Shown in pieces: positions 1 through 6,318 of a stretch of 6,428 nt of DNA (positions are counted from its first letter, which is position 1; each line of letters starts with the position of its first letter). Below the pieces are notes generated by a model. The model had not been told where the DNA came from and ran no database searches. It was given only the letters and a program-made list of their open reading frames with translations. A program made the position numbers and the translations under genes. The stretch is from Desulfobacteraceae bacterium (GTDB lineage Bacteria > Desulfobacterota > Desulfobulbia > Desulfobulbales > Desulfobulbaceae). The DNA lies in assembly GCA_022837185.1 (NCBI GenBank), contig JALHJD010000176.1, positions 1-6,428 of the forward strand. The letters are read 5' to 3'.

Positions 1-1
1 A

Positions 2-214
2 CACGGGGAAAGGACAGGGAGCGCCGGTCTTGAAACGACAGGAATCGTCGGCAGGATAGCTCGGGACACGTCCGAGGTCGGCATGGGCGTCATCATGGTT
101 CTGGCAGCCCTGATCGGCATCTGGGGCATTGCCTGCCTGATCGGCGGCATCGCCAACAGCGGCGGGGTAGGCGAATTGCTGAACGGCTACATCACGGCGG
201 TGACCGGCCGCTGA
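2..214 (+). CDS. Small membrane protein, 3' end only (HmcD-like in size, family unknown)
   Basis: An open frame enters from the left edge and stops with TGA at 212-214, giving 70 visible residues. The only in-frame ATG is at 83 and has no convincing ribosome binding site, so the true start is probably outside the window. If 83 were the start, the product would be 43 residues. The visible part is a polar stretch followed by one hydrophobic helix (VIMVLAALIGIWGIACLIGG), then a short tail ending in ITAVTGR. The helix is rich in Gly and contains one Cys. A second small membrane protein gene follows 58 bases downstream on the same strand, so the two are probably co-transcribed. Single-helix subunits of this size occur in membrane redox complexes such as Hmc (HmcD), but that comparison rests on size and style only. 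No function can be assigned from sequence alone. Confidence 0.6.
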   Translation, partial: HGERTGSAGLETTGIVGRIARDTSEVGMGVIMVLAALIGIWGIACLIGGIANSGGVGELLNGYITAVTGR

Positions 215-258
215 CAGGATCGACGGCGACAGCTTGAACAGAAAAAATCATTCAATAG

Positions 259-265
259 AAGGAGG
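259..265 (+). promoter_or_regulatory. Ribosome binding site that sets the start at 273
   Basis: AAGGAGG, a near-perfect Shine-Dalgarno sequence, lies 7 bases before the ATG at 273. A TTG at 234 in the same frame would add 13 residues but has no such site, so 273 is chosen. Confidence 0.85.
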
Positions 266-272
266 TACGATC

Positions 273-578
273 ATGGCAACTGGAACCAACAGGAAAGAGG
301 CAATGGCACTGACAGCGGCAATCGGAGTTCTGGGCTTGGTGTTTGGAGTGTGGGCATTCTCGGCTTTCACCTCCCTGTTTGCCCAGTTGGGCTGGAGCCC
401 GGGCGAGGTGCTGCGGCAGTATATGGTCGCCACCGGAGCGCTGGCGGAGCATGAGACGCTGGTTGACTACTACACCCACATCAAGGGCGCCGAGTACATC
501 ATCGCGGTTGCCTTCCTCGGCCTCTACCCGGTGTACTACAAGTTCGTCAATCGCACCGGGGCCAGGATGAAGGCGTAA
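273..578 (+). CDS. Small two-helix membrane protein, unknown function
   Basis: This encodes 101 residues from an ATG with a very strong ribosome binding site. Residues 1-9 are polar (MATGTNRKE). Residues 10-37 form a hydrophobic helix rich in Ala, Gly, Leu and Phe. A middle segment of about 35 residues (40-72) contains WSPGE and His60 and His69. Residues 73-89 form a second helix (AEYIIAVAFLGLYPVYY), and the tail is basic (KFVNRTGARMKA). Positive charge at both ends suggests that both termini are cytoplasmic and that the middle loop is periplasmic. The gene follows another small membrane protein gene and is followed after 24 bases by a strong hairpin, so it is likely the last gene of an operon that begins outside the window. 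I do not recognise the family. An accessory subunit of a membrane complex encoded upstream is a guess. Coding status is well supported by the start signal, length and composition. Confidence 0.82.
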   Translation: MATGTNRKEAMALTAAIGVLGLVFGVWAFSAFTSLFAQLGWSPGEVLRQYMVATGALAEHETLVDYYTHIKGAEYIIAVAFLGLYPVYYKFVNRTGARMKA

Positions 579-947
579 ACCAAAACCGGTCCAACACTGA
601 GAACGGCCCGGGAGCCAGACAGGCTTCCGGGCCGTATGCTGTCCAAAGCGCGGGGCGCGGACAACGGCGGTGGCCAGATCGGATGTATCCAATTCTGCTG
701 GTGAGATTGTGACGAATTGTACACGAACAGGAAATGTTCTGGAAAAGGAAGGCGAAAAAAAGGTATAAATAATTGTGCACACTGAACGATTCAATCTGCC
801 GGCACCGGGCGGCATGCTCCCGTTGATTCAGAAGGCGGGCTCCTCACGGGGCGGCCGGTACCGGATCCGGAGTGCCAGAGGAACGGGCGAAAGAATTTTC
901 CGCCGCTGAAAGCCGTATAAAGGATAAATTCTGCCAAAGGTCAGGGT
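579..947. other. 369-base gap between the membrane protein operon and ftsH
   Basis: I see no gene here. The left part holds the hairpin at 603-635. The rest should contain the ftsH promoter, but no convincing -35/-10 pair is visible. TATAAA at 764-769 matches a -10 box at five of six bases but has no good -35 at the right distance. A perfect dyad GAACA-N5-TGTTC lies at 725-739. Two overlapping palindromes, CCGGTACCGG (855-864) and CCGGATCCGG (861-870), occur nearer the gene. No heat-shock promoter (CTTGAA / CCCCAT) and no CIRCE element was found by eye. Confidence 0.6.
603..635 (+). terminator. Strong hairpin after the small membrane protein operon
   Basis: Left arm ACGGCCCGGGAGCC (603-616) pairs with GGCTTCCGGGCCGT (622-635) over 14 base pairs with a single G-U wobble and a 5-base loop (AGACA). 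It begins 24 bases after the stop codon at 578. No run of T follows, so it is either a terminator that needs no long U-tract or an mRNA 3'-end stabiliser. The stem is near-symmetric and could act on either strand. Confidence 0.75.
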
Positions 948-2750
948 ATGTTCAGCTTCAAGCAATTCCTCATCCTGCTCATTGCCGTCACCATCGGCGT
1001 CATCGCCTATAATATCTGGAGCGTGGAAAGCAAGCCCCCGGCCATTGAGTATTCATCATTTCTCAAACAGCTCGAAAACAGGGAGATCAAGTCGGTTCAT
1101 ATCCGGGGCGGACTCGTCGAGGGCACGGACAAACATGATCAGCCCTTCATGACCTACGCTCCGGACCCGGACAGCCTGATTGAGAAAATGATCGCCGCCG
1201 ATGTTTCGTTCAAGGCATCCCCGCCTTCGACCACCTCTCCCTTCTGGCATTCAACATTTCCGGTCCTGCTGCTCCTCGGGTTCTGGGTCTTTTTCATGGT
1301 CCGCCAGCAGAAGGGGGGAGGACTGGGTAATTTTTCCAAGAAAAAAACTCGGTTCGCGGAGGTCAGCAAACAGAACGTGACCTTTGATGATGTTGCCGGA
1401 GTTCCCGATGCCAAGGAAGAACTCATCGAAATCATTCATTTTCTCAAAGATCCCGGCAAATACGAGAAGCTGGGAGGCAAGATCCCCAAAGGGGTCCTGC
1501 TCCAGGGACCGCCGGGCACAGGGAAAACCCTGCTGGCCAAGGCGATCGCCGGCGAGGCCGGAGTGCCCTTTTTCAACATCAGCGGTTCGGATTTCGTTGA
1601 GATGTTTGTCGGGGTCGGGGCCTCCCGGGTCCGTGACCTTTTCAGCATGGCCAAAAAGAATGCCCCCTGCATCGTCTTTATTGACGAGATTGATGCCGTG
1701 GGCAGGCACAGGGGAGCCGCCGACATCGGCGGCCAGGAGGAGAAGGACCAGACCCTGAACGCCCTGCTGGTTGAGATGGACGGCTTCCAGTCCGGTGAAA
1801 CAGTCATCATTGTCGGCGCCACGAACAGGCCCGACGTCCTTGATCCGGCCCTGATGCGGCCCGGCAGATTCGACCGCCAGATCACCATACTGCCTCCGGA
1901 TGTGACGGGACGGGTGAAAATACTCGAGGTCTATGCCAGGAAAATGGCTCTTGACAAGGGAGTCCAGTTGGAGAACGTGGCCCGAAGCACGCCGGGCTTC
2001 ACCGGGGCCGATCTGGCCAACCTGATGAACGAGTCGGCCCTGCTGGCGGCCCGCAAGGGCAAGGACCTGATACAGCTCGAGGATGTTGAGGAAGCCCGGG
2101 ACCGGATACTGATGGGAGCCAAGCGCAAAGGCATGGTCGTCAGCGAGAGCGAGCGCCGGGCAACGGCCTATCATGAATCCGGCCATGCGGTCCTGGCCTG
2201 GGTCCTGCCCAATACCGACCCCCTGCACAAGGTGACCATTATCCCCCACGGCAGGGCCATGGGCGTGACCCAGCAGGTTCCCCTGCAGGACATTCATTCC
2301 TATTCCCGGGAATACCTGATGAACAGGATCAAGATCCTTCTGGGCGGCCGCACCGCGGAAGAGCTGGTGTTCAACCAGTATACCACCGGGGCCAGCAGCG
2401 ACCTGCAGGAGGCAACGAACATCGCCACCAAAATGGTGTGCGAATGGGGGATGAGCAGCGTCCTTGGGCCCAGAGCATATGTCGCCGAAAATAAAGGTTA
2501 TCTCGGCGGGGACAGTATCCGCCTCAACGTGAGCGAGGAAACGGCGAAAAACATTGACCGGGAAATCAATAGAATCGTCGAGGAGTGCTACCAGGAAGCG
2601 GTCATTATCCTCGAGGGCAAGATCAATTACCTGCACAAACTGGCGGAAGTCCTGCTTAAGCAGGAGACCATCGACGCCGAGGGCGTCGATATCATCATGC
2701 AATGCAGACAAACGGAAAATGAGGAAGTCCCCACCCTGGTGCAGCTGTGA
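948..2750 (+). CDS. ftsH: ATP-dependent membrane zinc protease FtsH
   Basis: FtsH is a hexameric inner-membrane AAA+ protease that unfolds and degrades membrane and short-lived cytosolic proteins. The order of domains is standard: transmembrane helix at about 4-21, a short periplasmic domain (22-103), a second helix at about 104-119, the AAA+ module, then the M41 protease. Visible motifs are Walker A GPPGTGKT (187-194), the pore region [12 protein letters not shown], Walker B IVFIDEID (242-249), and the second region of homology ending RPGRFDR with arginine fingers Arg307 and Arg310. The zinc site is HESGH (409-413), with Asp485 in TTGASSD as the expected third ligand. At 600 residues it is a little shorter than many homologues but complete. 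One oddity is that the very conserved HDEREQTLN segment reads QEEKDQTLN (263-271). AAAGG lies about 10 bases before the ATG, which is a fair start. The gene stands alone between two long non-coding stretches. Confidence 0.97.
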   Translation: MFSFKQFLILLIAVTIGVIAYNIWSVESKPPAIEYSSFLKQLENREIKSVHIRGGLVEGTDKHDQPFMTYAPDPDSLIEKMIAADVSFKASPPSTTSPFWHSTFPVLLLLGFWVFFMVRQQKGGGLGNFSKKKTRFAEVSKQNVTFDDVAGVPDAKEELIEIIHFLKDPGKYEKLGGKIPKGVLLQGPPGTGKTLLAKAIAGEAGVPFFNISGSDFVEMFVGVGASRVRDLFSMAKKNAPCIVFIDEIDAVGRHRGAADIGGQEEKDQTLNALLVEMDGFQSGETVIIVGATNRPDVLDPALMRPGRFDRQITILPPDVTGRVKILEVYARKMALDKGVQLENVARSTPGFTGADLANLMNESALLAARKGKDLIQLEDVEEARDRILMGAKRKGMVVSESERRATAYHESGHAVLAWVLPNTDPLHKVTIIPHGRAMGVTQQVPLQDIHSYSREYLMNRIKILLGGRTAEELVFNQYTTGASSDLQEATNIATKMVCEWGMSSVLGPRAYVAENKGYLGGDSIRLNVSEETAKNIDREINRIVEECYQEAVIILEGKINYLHKLAEVLLKQETIDAEGVDIIMQCRQTENEEVPTLVQL

Positions 2751-2881
2751 ACGGGGCACTCCCTCTGGGGCGCAGCCACCCCCAAATTGGGAATTCGGCG
2801 GCAAAAGGGCCGACGGAAGGTTCGCCATCCCCGTGCAATCCGCTTTCCCTGTCGGGCCGGTCAGCATGAAAATTTAAAAAT

Positions 2882-2929
2882 GTGTCGCATGCTACACCTC
2901 TGATACAACACTTGTGCGGGATGCAACAC
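2882..2929. repeat. Cluster of repeated half-sites, probable activator binding region
   Basis: A near-perfect 16-base palindrome GTGTCGCATGCTACAC (2882-2897; one mismatched pair) is followed by two more copies of its right half. These are ATACAACAC (2903-2911) and ATGCAACAC (2921-2929), compared with ATGCTACAC (2889-2897). The last two lie in tandem 18-base units, GATACAACACTTGTGCGG and GATGCAACACTTTTTGGG, identical at 14 of 18 positions. An inverted copy of GGATGCAACA (2919-2928) recurs exactly at 3284-3293. Dyads and repeats about 350 bases upstream of a -24/-12 promoter are what an upstream activating sequence for a sigma-54 activator would look like. The protein that binds is unknown. Confidence 0.5.
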
Positions 2930-3110
2930 TTTTTGGGAAATGTTCCTGATCCGCTTTTCCCCGCACTGTAATTGATAATTATTCGTATTCATTTGTATCC
3001 CTGTCTGTGCAAATTGTCTTTTATCTCCCCATTTATACGGTTTTTTTTCCTGCATTTGCATGGAATGTAGGCGATAGAAGAGAGACAAACTGTGGGTGGA
3101 ATATATAGTT

Positions 3111-3130
3111 TTGTATATTTGAGTATACAA
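3111..3130. promoter_or_regulatory. Perfect dyad, possible operator
   Basis: TTGTATA (3111-3117) and TATACAA (3124-3130) are perfect 7-base inverted arms around a 6-base spacer, in AT-rich DNA about 110 bases upstream of the -24 element. The form suits a dimeric regulator. In DNA this AT-rich, chance occurrence is possible. Confidence 0.3.
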
Positions 3131-3148
3131 TTTAAGTTAACTGTCAAA

Positions 3149-3161
3149 TATACTATTGATT
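3149..3161 (-). promoter_or_regulatory. IHF-like binding site
   Basis: The minus strand reads AATCAATAGTATA, which fits WATCAA-N4-TTR at eight of nine defined positions, with A in place of the first T of TTR. A/T tracts surround it. It lies about 80-90 bases upstream of the -24 element and between that promoter and the half-site cluster, where IHF commonly bends DNA for sigma-54 activation. This is a motif match only. Confidence 0.35.
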
Positions 3162-3241
3162 TTTTTGAAAAATATTTTGTATTCATCGGAATGATGAAAT
3201 AAAATGAAATGGAGATTCAGGCACCAACTTTTTTTATTTTT

Positions 3242-3257
3242 TGGCATTAAAACTGCA
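3242..3257 (+). promoter_or_regulatory. Sigma-54 (-24/-12) promoter for the redox operon
   Basis: TGGCATTAAAACTGCA has the GG and GC doublets at the required spacing (GG-N10-GC). It matches TGGCA at -24 exactly and TTGCA at -12 with one change. Two of the less conserved bases after TGGCA also differ. The predicted transcription start is near 3268, giving a leader of about 134 bases before the cytochrome gene. Its orientation, its place just before a three-gene operon, and an IHF-like site and repeated half-sites upstream all support the call. Confidence 0.65.
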
Positions 3258-3339
3258 GACATATACTGGTACAGGCAGGAAATTGTTGCATCCAGCGAAC
3301 AGGCCGGACGCAAGCATGCCCGGTCCATACTGCAATACG

Positions 3340-3353
3340 ACTGAAATTTCAGT
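3340..3353. promoter_or_regulatory. Perfect 14-base palindrome in the leader
   Basis: ACTGAAATTTCAGT reads the same on both strands over all 14 bases. It lies about 72 bases after the predicted transcription start and 49 bases before the cytochrome start codon, so it could be an operator. As RNA it would need a loop, leaving only about five base pairs, so a DNA-binding role is more likely. Confidence 0.35.
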
Positions 3354-3361
3354 TAGAAGGG

Positions 3362-3388
3362 AAATCGAAGCGATTTGTGAACTACAAA
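3362..3388 (+). promoter_or_regulatory. Two overlapping small stems next to the ribosome binding site
   Basis: AAATCG (3362-3367) pairs with CGATTT (3371-3376) across a 3-base loop. TTTGT (3374-3378) pairs with ACAAA (3384-3388) across a 5-base loop. The stems share bases 3374-3376, so only one can form fully at a time. Both end just before the Shine-Dalgarno sequence AAGGAG (3391-3396). They may affect translation or mRNA stability, but both are short and AT-rich. Confidence 0.25.
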
Positions 3389-3401
3389 CAAAGGAGTAAC
3401 C

Positions 3402-3929
3402 ATGAGGTCGGTAAGTAGGAAAACGGTTTGGGCGGCTGCGGCTTTCTTGCTTTGCGCGGGTATGGCACTGCAGCCGGTGAGTGCCCAGGACGACGTAATG
3501 GTCCTGGATGTCATGGCTCAATACTACGACCCGGTGGAATTTGATCATTCCATGCATGTCGATCTGCTGGGTGACGACAACTGTGCAGTCTGTCACCATC
3601 ACACGGTGGGGACTCCGCTGATGGATGAAAACTGCATGCGTTGTCATGCCGACAGCAGTGACGCGGATTCGGCGGCCTGCCGGGACTGCCATCCTGTCAA
3701 ACGGTTCAGCGCCGAATACCTGGAGGAAATTGAGCAGAACATCAACCTCTATCATGTGGACAAGCCCGGTCTTATGGGCGCGTTCCATCAGCAGTGCCTC
3801 GGCTGCCACGTCGAAATGGGCGCGGCCTCCGACTGCCAGGGGTGTCACACCCGGACCGGGGCCGGCGACAAGTTCTTCCATGCCGGCCAGTATGCTCCCG
3901 CACCGGGCGGTGCTTCTTCCGGACATTAG
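3402..3929 (+). CDS. Periplasmic pentaheme cytochrome c, electron-transfer subunit of an Hmc-type complex
   Basis: This encodes 175 residues with a Sec signal peptide: basic start MRSVSRK, hydrophobic core, and likely cleavage after Ala28 (VSA|Q). Five CXXCH motifs bind c-type haem covalently: 61-65, 78-82, 93-97, 132-136 and 145-149. Further His residues that could be distal ligands include 49, 52, 66, 67, 118, 129 and 160. FDHSMH at 47-52 and CXXCH followed by His resemble class III cytochromes (c3 family). The fold is therefore probably c3-like with one extra haem. The protein appears soluble after cleavage; Cys18 is not in a lipobox. AAGGAG five bases before the ATG supports the start. 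It is the first gene of a three-gene operon, ahead of an iron-sulfur protein and an NrfD protein, so it likely exchanges electrons between that complex and periplasmic partners such as cytochrome c3 or hydrogenase. NrfB of nitrite reduction is also pentaheme and precedes nrfCD, but no nrfA is visible. Confidence 0.93.
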   Translation: MRSVSRKTVWAAAAFLLCAGMALQPVSAQDDVMVLDVMAQYYDPVEFDHSMHVDLLGDDNCAVCHHHTVGTPLMDENCMRCHADSSDADSAACRDCHPVKRFSAEYLEEIEQNINLYHVDKPGLMGAFHQQCLGCHVEMGAASDCQGCHTRTGAGDKFFHAGQYAPAPGGASSGH

Positions 3930-3978
3930 CAGACTCACGAAAGATTAACGAGATGAATACTAATAGACAGGTGACGGA

Positions 3979-4902
3979 ATGAGTGAAATGGATCGAAGAA
4001 AGTTTCTGAAAGGGAGTCTCGCCGGCGGCGTGGTGGCCGCGGCAACGGGAGTGGGCGCCAAAGCTGAGGCCGCCCGGACTTTTGAAGGGTATGCCGACAG
4101 CATGGGGGTGCTGGTGGACCTGACCAAGTGCGTGGGCTGTCGCAGCTGTGAGGCCGCCTGCAACAAGGAACAGGGTTTACCGGCGCCGGATAAGCCGTTT
4201 GATGACTTTTCGGTGTTTGACGAACATGGTCATGGCGGTTTGAAGCGGCGCACCTCGGAAAAGGCGTATACCGTTGTCAACAGGTATGAAACGGACAAGG
4301 GGCCGGTGTTCCGGAAGTTCCAGTGCAACCATTGCAACGAGCCGGCCTGCCTGACCTCCTGTTTTGTCAACGCCTACACCAAAACCCGGGAAGGCGCGGT
4401 CATTTACAATCCCAAGGTCTGTGTCGGCTGCCGGACCTGCATGATCGCCTGTCCCTTTTATGTTCCGGCGTACAGCTATTCCAGCCCCATTAATCCCATC
4501 ATCAAGAAGTGCATCATGTGCTACGACACCAGGCTCAAATTCGGCAAGCCGCCGGCCTGCGTCGAAGCCTGTCCCCAGGAGGTCATGACCTTCGGCAAGC
4601 GCAAGGATCTGATCAAGATCGGACATCAGAAAATCAGGTCCGAACCGGACAAATACATCGACCATGTTTATGGCGAGAATGAAGTGGGGGGGACTTCCTG
4701 GATGTACCTTTCCAGTGTTCCCTTTGAACAGGTCGGCTTCAGCACCCACCTCGGCAATCAGCCGATTCTCAATTATGTCAAGGACTTTCTTGCCATTGTC
4801 CCCATGGTTTTATGCATATGGCCCGCCCTGTTTACCGGCTTCCATCTGCTGGCGCACAGAAAAGAGGCCCGGAAAGCTGAAGAAGAAAAGAGCGAAAAGT
4901 AA
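3979..4902 (+). CDS. Tat-exported iron-sulfur protein with four [4Fe-4S] clusters, HmcB-like
   Basis: This encodes 307 residues. The start has a twin-arginine signal (DRRKFLK, Arg6-Arg7) and a hydrophobic stretch to about residue 32, so the folded protein is exported to the periplasmic side. Sixteen Cys form four ferredoxin-type groups: 51/54/57/61, 116/119/124/128, 148/151/154/158 and 178/181/194/198. A C-terminal helix at about 268-292 anchors it, followed by a charged tail. The phrases EGYADSMGVL, YIDHVYGE and GGTSWMYLS match HmcB of Desulfovibrio as I remember it, closer than DsrO or NrfC, although HmcB has a longer charged tail. In this family the protein passes electrons between the membrane NrfD-type subunit and the multiheme cytochrome. 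AGGTGA five bases before 3979 favours that start over the ATG at 3988. It lies 49 bases after the cytochrome gene and 15 bases before the next gene. Confidence 0.95.
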   Translation: MSEMDRRKFLKGSLAGGVVAAATGVGAKAEAARTFEGYADSMGVLVDLTKCVGCRSCEAACNKEQGLPAPDKPFDDFSVFDEHGHGGLKRRTSEKAYTVVNRYETDKGPVFRKFQCNHCNEPACLTSCFVNAYTKTREGAVIYNPKVCVGCRTCMIACPFYVPAYSYSSPINPIIKKCIMCYDTRLKFGKPPACVEACPQEVMTFGKRKDLIKIGHQKIRSEPDKYIDHVYGENEVGGTSWMYLSSVPFEQVGFSTHLGNQPILNYVKDFLAIVPMVLCIWPALFTGFHLLAHRKEARKAEEEKSEK

Positions 4903-4917
4903 AGGAGAGCAAAGGCC

Positions 4918-6177
4918 ATGAATAACGCTGCAAGCAACAAATTTGTGCCCATCGTCTCGCACACCAAGGAGAGCGGGGAAAGGTGGACGGTGAAGGAAAA
5001 AATATTTCTCGGCCTGACACCGGGCGACTACTTCAAGGAGCAGCTCAGGAACCCGTTCAACTGGATTCTGTGGATCATCTATGCCGTCGGCATCCCGCTG
5101 CTCATCGGCCGCTTTATCTTCGGGCTTGGATGGGCGACGCACGGTTCCTATGAATACCCCTGGGGCCTGTTCCTGAACTGGGGCCTGTTCACCATGGTTC
5201 CCCTGTCGGCTTCCGGCTTCATGCTGGGGACGACGGTCGAGCTGTTCGGCCGGAAGGATTTCAAGCCCATAGAGCGGCTCGGACTCCTCAACGGCCTGCT
5301 GGGGTATTTCTTCGCGGTTGTTTTTCTCCAGGTTGACCTGGGACAGCCCTGGCGGCTAATCTATCCCATGTTCGTCTCCCTGGGGCCGGCGGCGGTCCTT
5401 TTCCTCGTCGCCTGGCATGTCGCAACCTATCTGTCGGTCCAGATCGCCGAACTGGTTCCGTCCTTTTCCGAGTGGATGGGCTTCCCCACGGCCAAGCGGT
5501 TCGTCAAGAGTATTGTCCTGGGGCTGACCGTGGCCGGCATCATTCTGTCCACCCTGCACCAGGGCGCCCTGGGCTCATTGTATACCTACGCTCCGGGCAA
5601 GCTGCACCCGCTCTGGTATTCCTCGGAATTCCAGTGGATCCATTTCCTGACCTCGGCAATTTTCGGGGGGCTGAGCATGCTGCTGGTGGTCAGCACCTTG
5701 AGTAAGTGGTTCATGCGCTGGCGCTGCGACGACAACTTCCTGGACAATCTCGACAAGTTGACCCTGGGTATTTCCAAGGGAGCGGCATTGGCGCTGATAA
5801 CCTACCTGATCATCAAGGTGATCGCCGTGGCCCACGACAATGAATGGGGCTATCTGTTCACCGGCTGGGGGCAGTATTACGCCTTTGAAATGGTTTTCGG
5901 AACAATCATCCCCCTGGTTCTTTTTACTGCTGCCATACGCAATCAGAATGCGGGACTTGCCAGATTCGCGGCTTTTATCGCTGTGCTCGGCATCGCCCTC
6001 AATCGAATGAACACCGGTATGGTTGCCTTCAACTGGGAGATATATCAGGAAATACCCCACTGGCGGGAGGTAATCATCGCCATAACCGTGTATACGACCT
6101 ATATTGTCGTCTACCGGGCCATCCTGGCCAGGATGCCGATCCTGTACACCTGGAAGGAGGAGAAATCTTCCTCGTGA
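4918..6177 (+). CDS. NrfD/HmcC-family quinone-interacting integral membrane subunit
   Basis: This encodes 419 residues with a polar N-terminal tail of about 45 residues and about ten transmembrane helices, near 49-70, 83-105, 120-140, 152-176, 195-213, 237-257, 282-302, 318-337, 347-362 and 384-405. The family signature STLHQGALGSL (His214 to Leu221) follows the fifth helix. The length and ten-helix plan fit the HmcC/HybB/DsrP branch rather than the shorter NrfD of E. coli. The protein should oxidise or reduce menaquinol in the cytoplasmic membrane and pass electrons to or from the iron-sulfur subunit encoded just upstream. It carries no cofactor motif of its own, as usual for the family. Its AAAGGAG ribosome binding site overlaps the stop codon of the preceding gene, so translation is probably coupled. 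The C-terminus is short, ending KEEKSSS. No hmcD, hmcE or hmcF follows. Confidence 0.94.
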   Translation: MNNAASNKFVPIVSHTKESGERWTVKEKIFLGLTPGDYFKEQLRNPFNWILWIIYAVGIPLLIGRFIFGLGWATHGSYEYPWGLFLNWGLFTMVPLSASGFMLGTTVELFGRKDFKPIERLGLLNGLLGYFFAVVFLQVDLGQPWRLIYPMFVSLGPAAVLFLVAWHVATYLSVQIAELVPSFSEWMGFPTAKRFVKSIVLGLTVAGIILSTLHQGALGSLYTYAPGKLHPLWYSSEFQWIHFLTSAIFGGLSMLLVVSTLSKWFMRWRCDDNFLDNLDKLTLGISKGAALALITYLIIKVIAVAHDNEWGYLFTGWGQYYAFEMVFGTIIPLVLFTAAIRNQNAGLARFAAFIAVLGIALNRMNTGMVAFNWEIYQEIPHWREVIIAITVYTTYIVVYRAILARMPILYTWKEEKSSS

Positions 6178-6195
6178 GGCACGGCGTCAGCATTC

Positions 6196-6233
6196 CCGGA
6201 GAACCGGCGGTTGAGCTTGCCCCGGTTCTCCGG
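6196..6233 (+). terminator. Hairpin after the redox operon
   Basis: CCGGAGAACCGG (6196-6207) and CCGGTTCTCCGG (6222-6233) form a perfect 12-base-pair stem with a 14-base loop, starting 19 bases after the stop codon at 6177. No T run follows, so it may act as a processing or stability element that lowers expression of the downstream gene rather than a full terminator. Confidence 0.6.
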
Positions 6234-6318
6234 TTGGGGATGAAACAGGCTCGCTTCGCCGGCCGGGAGGTTTTGTGAAGAGTGGCTTGCAGGGATCGAA
6301 AAGCAACGGGAGCGGAGA

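Larger units (their letters stand above)
2751..3401. other. 651-base regulatory region before the redox operon
   Basis: No gene is supported on either strand. The first 120 bases are GC-rich like the genes. From about 2970 to 3260 the DNA is strikingly AT-rich, with a T8 run at 3041-3048 and many A/T tracts. Elements listed separately are a half-site cluster (2882-2929), a dyad (3111-3130), an IHF-like site (3149-3161), a -24/-12 promoter (3242-3257) and a structured leader (3340-3388). Complementary arms GTGCGGG (2914-2920) and CCCGCAC (2960-2966) could form a stem with a 39-base loop. No classical terminator for ftsH was found. Weak imperfect complementarity near 2806-2860 is not enough to call one. 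Confidence 0.75.

Noticed and set aside
234..272. Upstream TTG start adding 13 residues to the 101-residue membrane protein
   Set aside because: The ATG at 273 has a near-perfect AAGGAGG at the right distance; TTG at 234 has no comparable site.
725..739. GAACA-N5-TGTTC dyad as a LexA box
   Set aside because: The Gram-positive type LexA box is GAAC-N4-GTTC; here the spacing is 7, so it does not fit. It is kept only as an unnamed dyad.
1251..2867. Long open frame of 538 codons on the minus strand opposite ftsH
   Set aside because: It is a shadow of the GC-rich ftsH coding strand. Its product has no recognisable domain, while ftsH is unambiguous.
2971..2990. TGATAATTATTCGTA-like sequence as a Fur box
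   Set aside because: Only the left half fits TGATAAT; the right half matches about four of seven bases, which is expected by chance in AT-rich DNA.
2861..3130. Minus-strand open frame of 89 codons in the AT-rich region
   Set aside because: Composition is not protein-like, no ribosome binding site was seen, and it overlaps regulatory repeats.
3402..3929. Reading the cytochrome as NrfB of a nitrite reductase operon
   Set aside because: The haem count agrees, but the c3-like FxHxxH pattern, the HmcB-like partner, the long ten-helix NrfD protein and the lack of nrfA in the window fit an Hmc-type complex better.
3953..3982. Nine-codon frame (MNTNRQVTE) whose stop overlaps the HmcB-like start as ATGA
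   Set aside because: Its own ribosome binding site is weak and the product is tiny. The overlap is probably chance, although translational coupling cannot be excluded.
3979..4902. Assignment as DsrO of the DsrMKJOP complex
   Set aside because: No dsrM or dsrK is adjacent, the cytochrome has five rather than three haems, and the characteristic phrases match HmcB.
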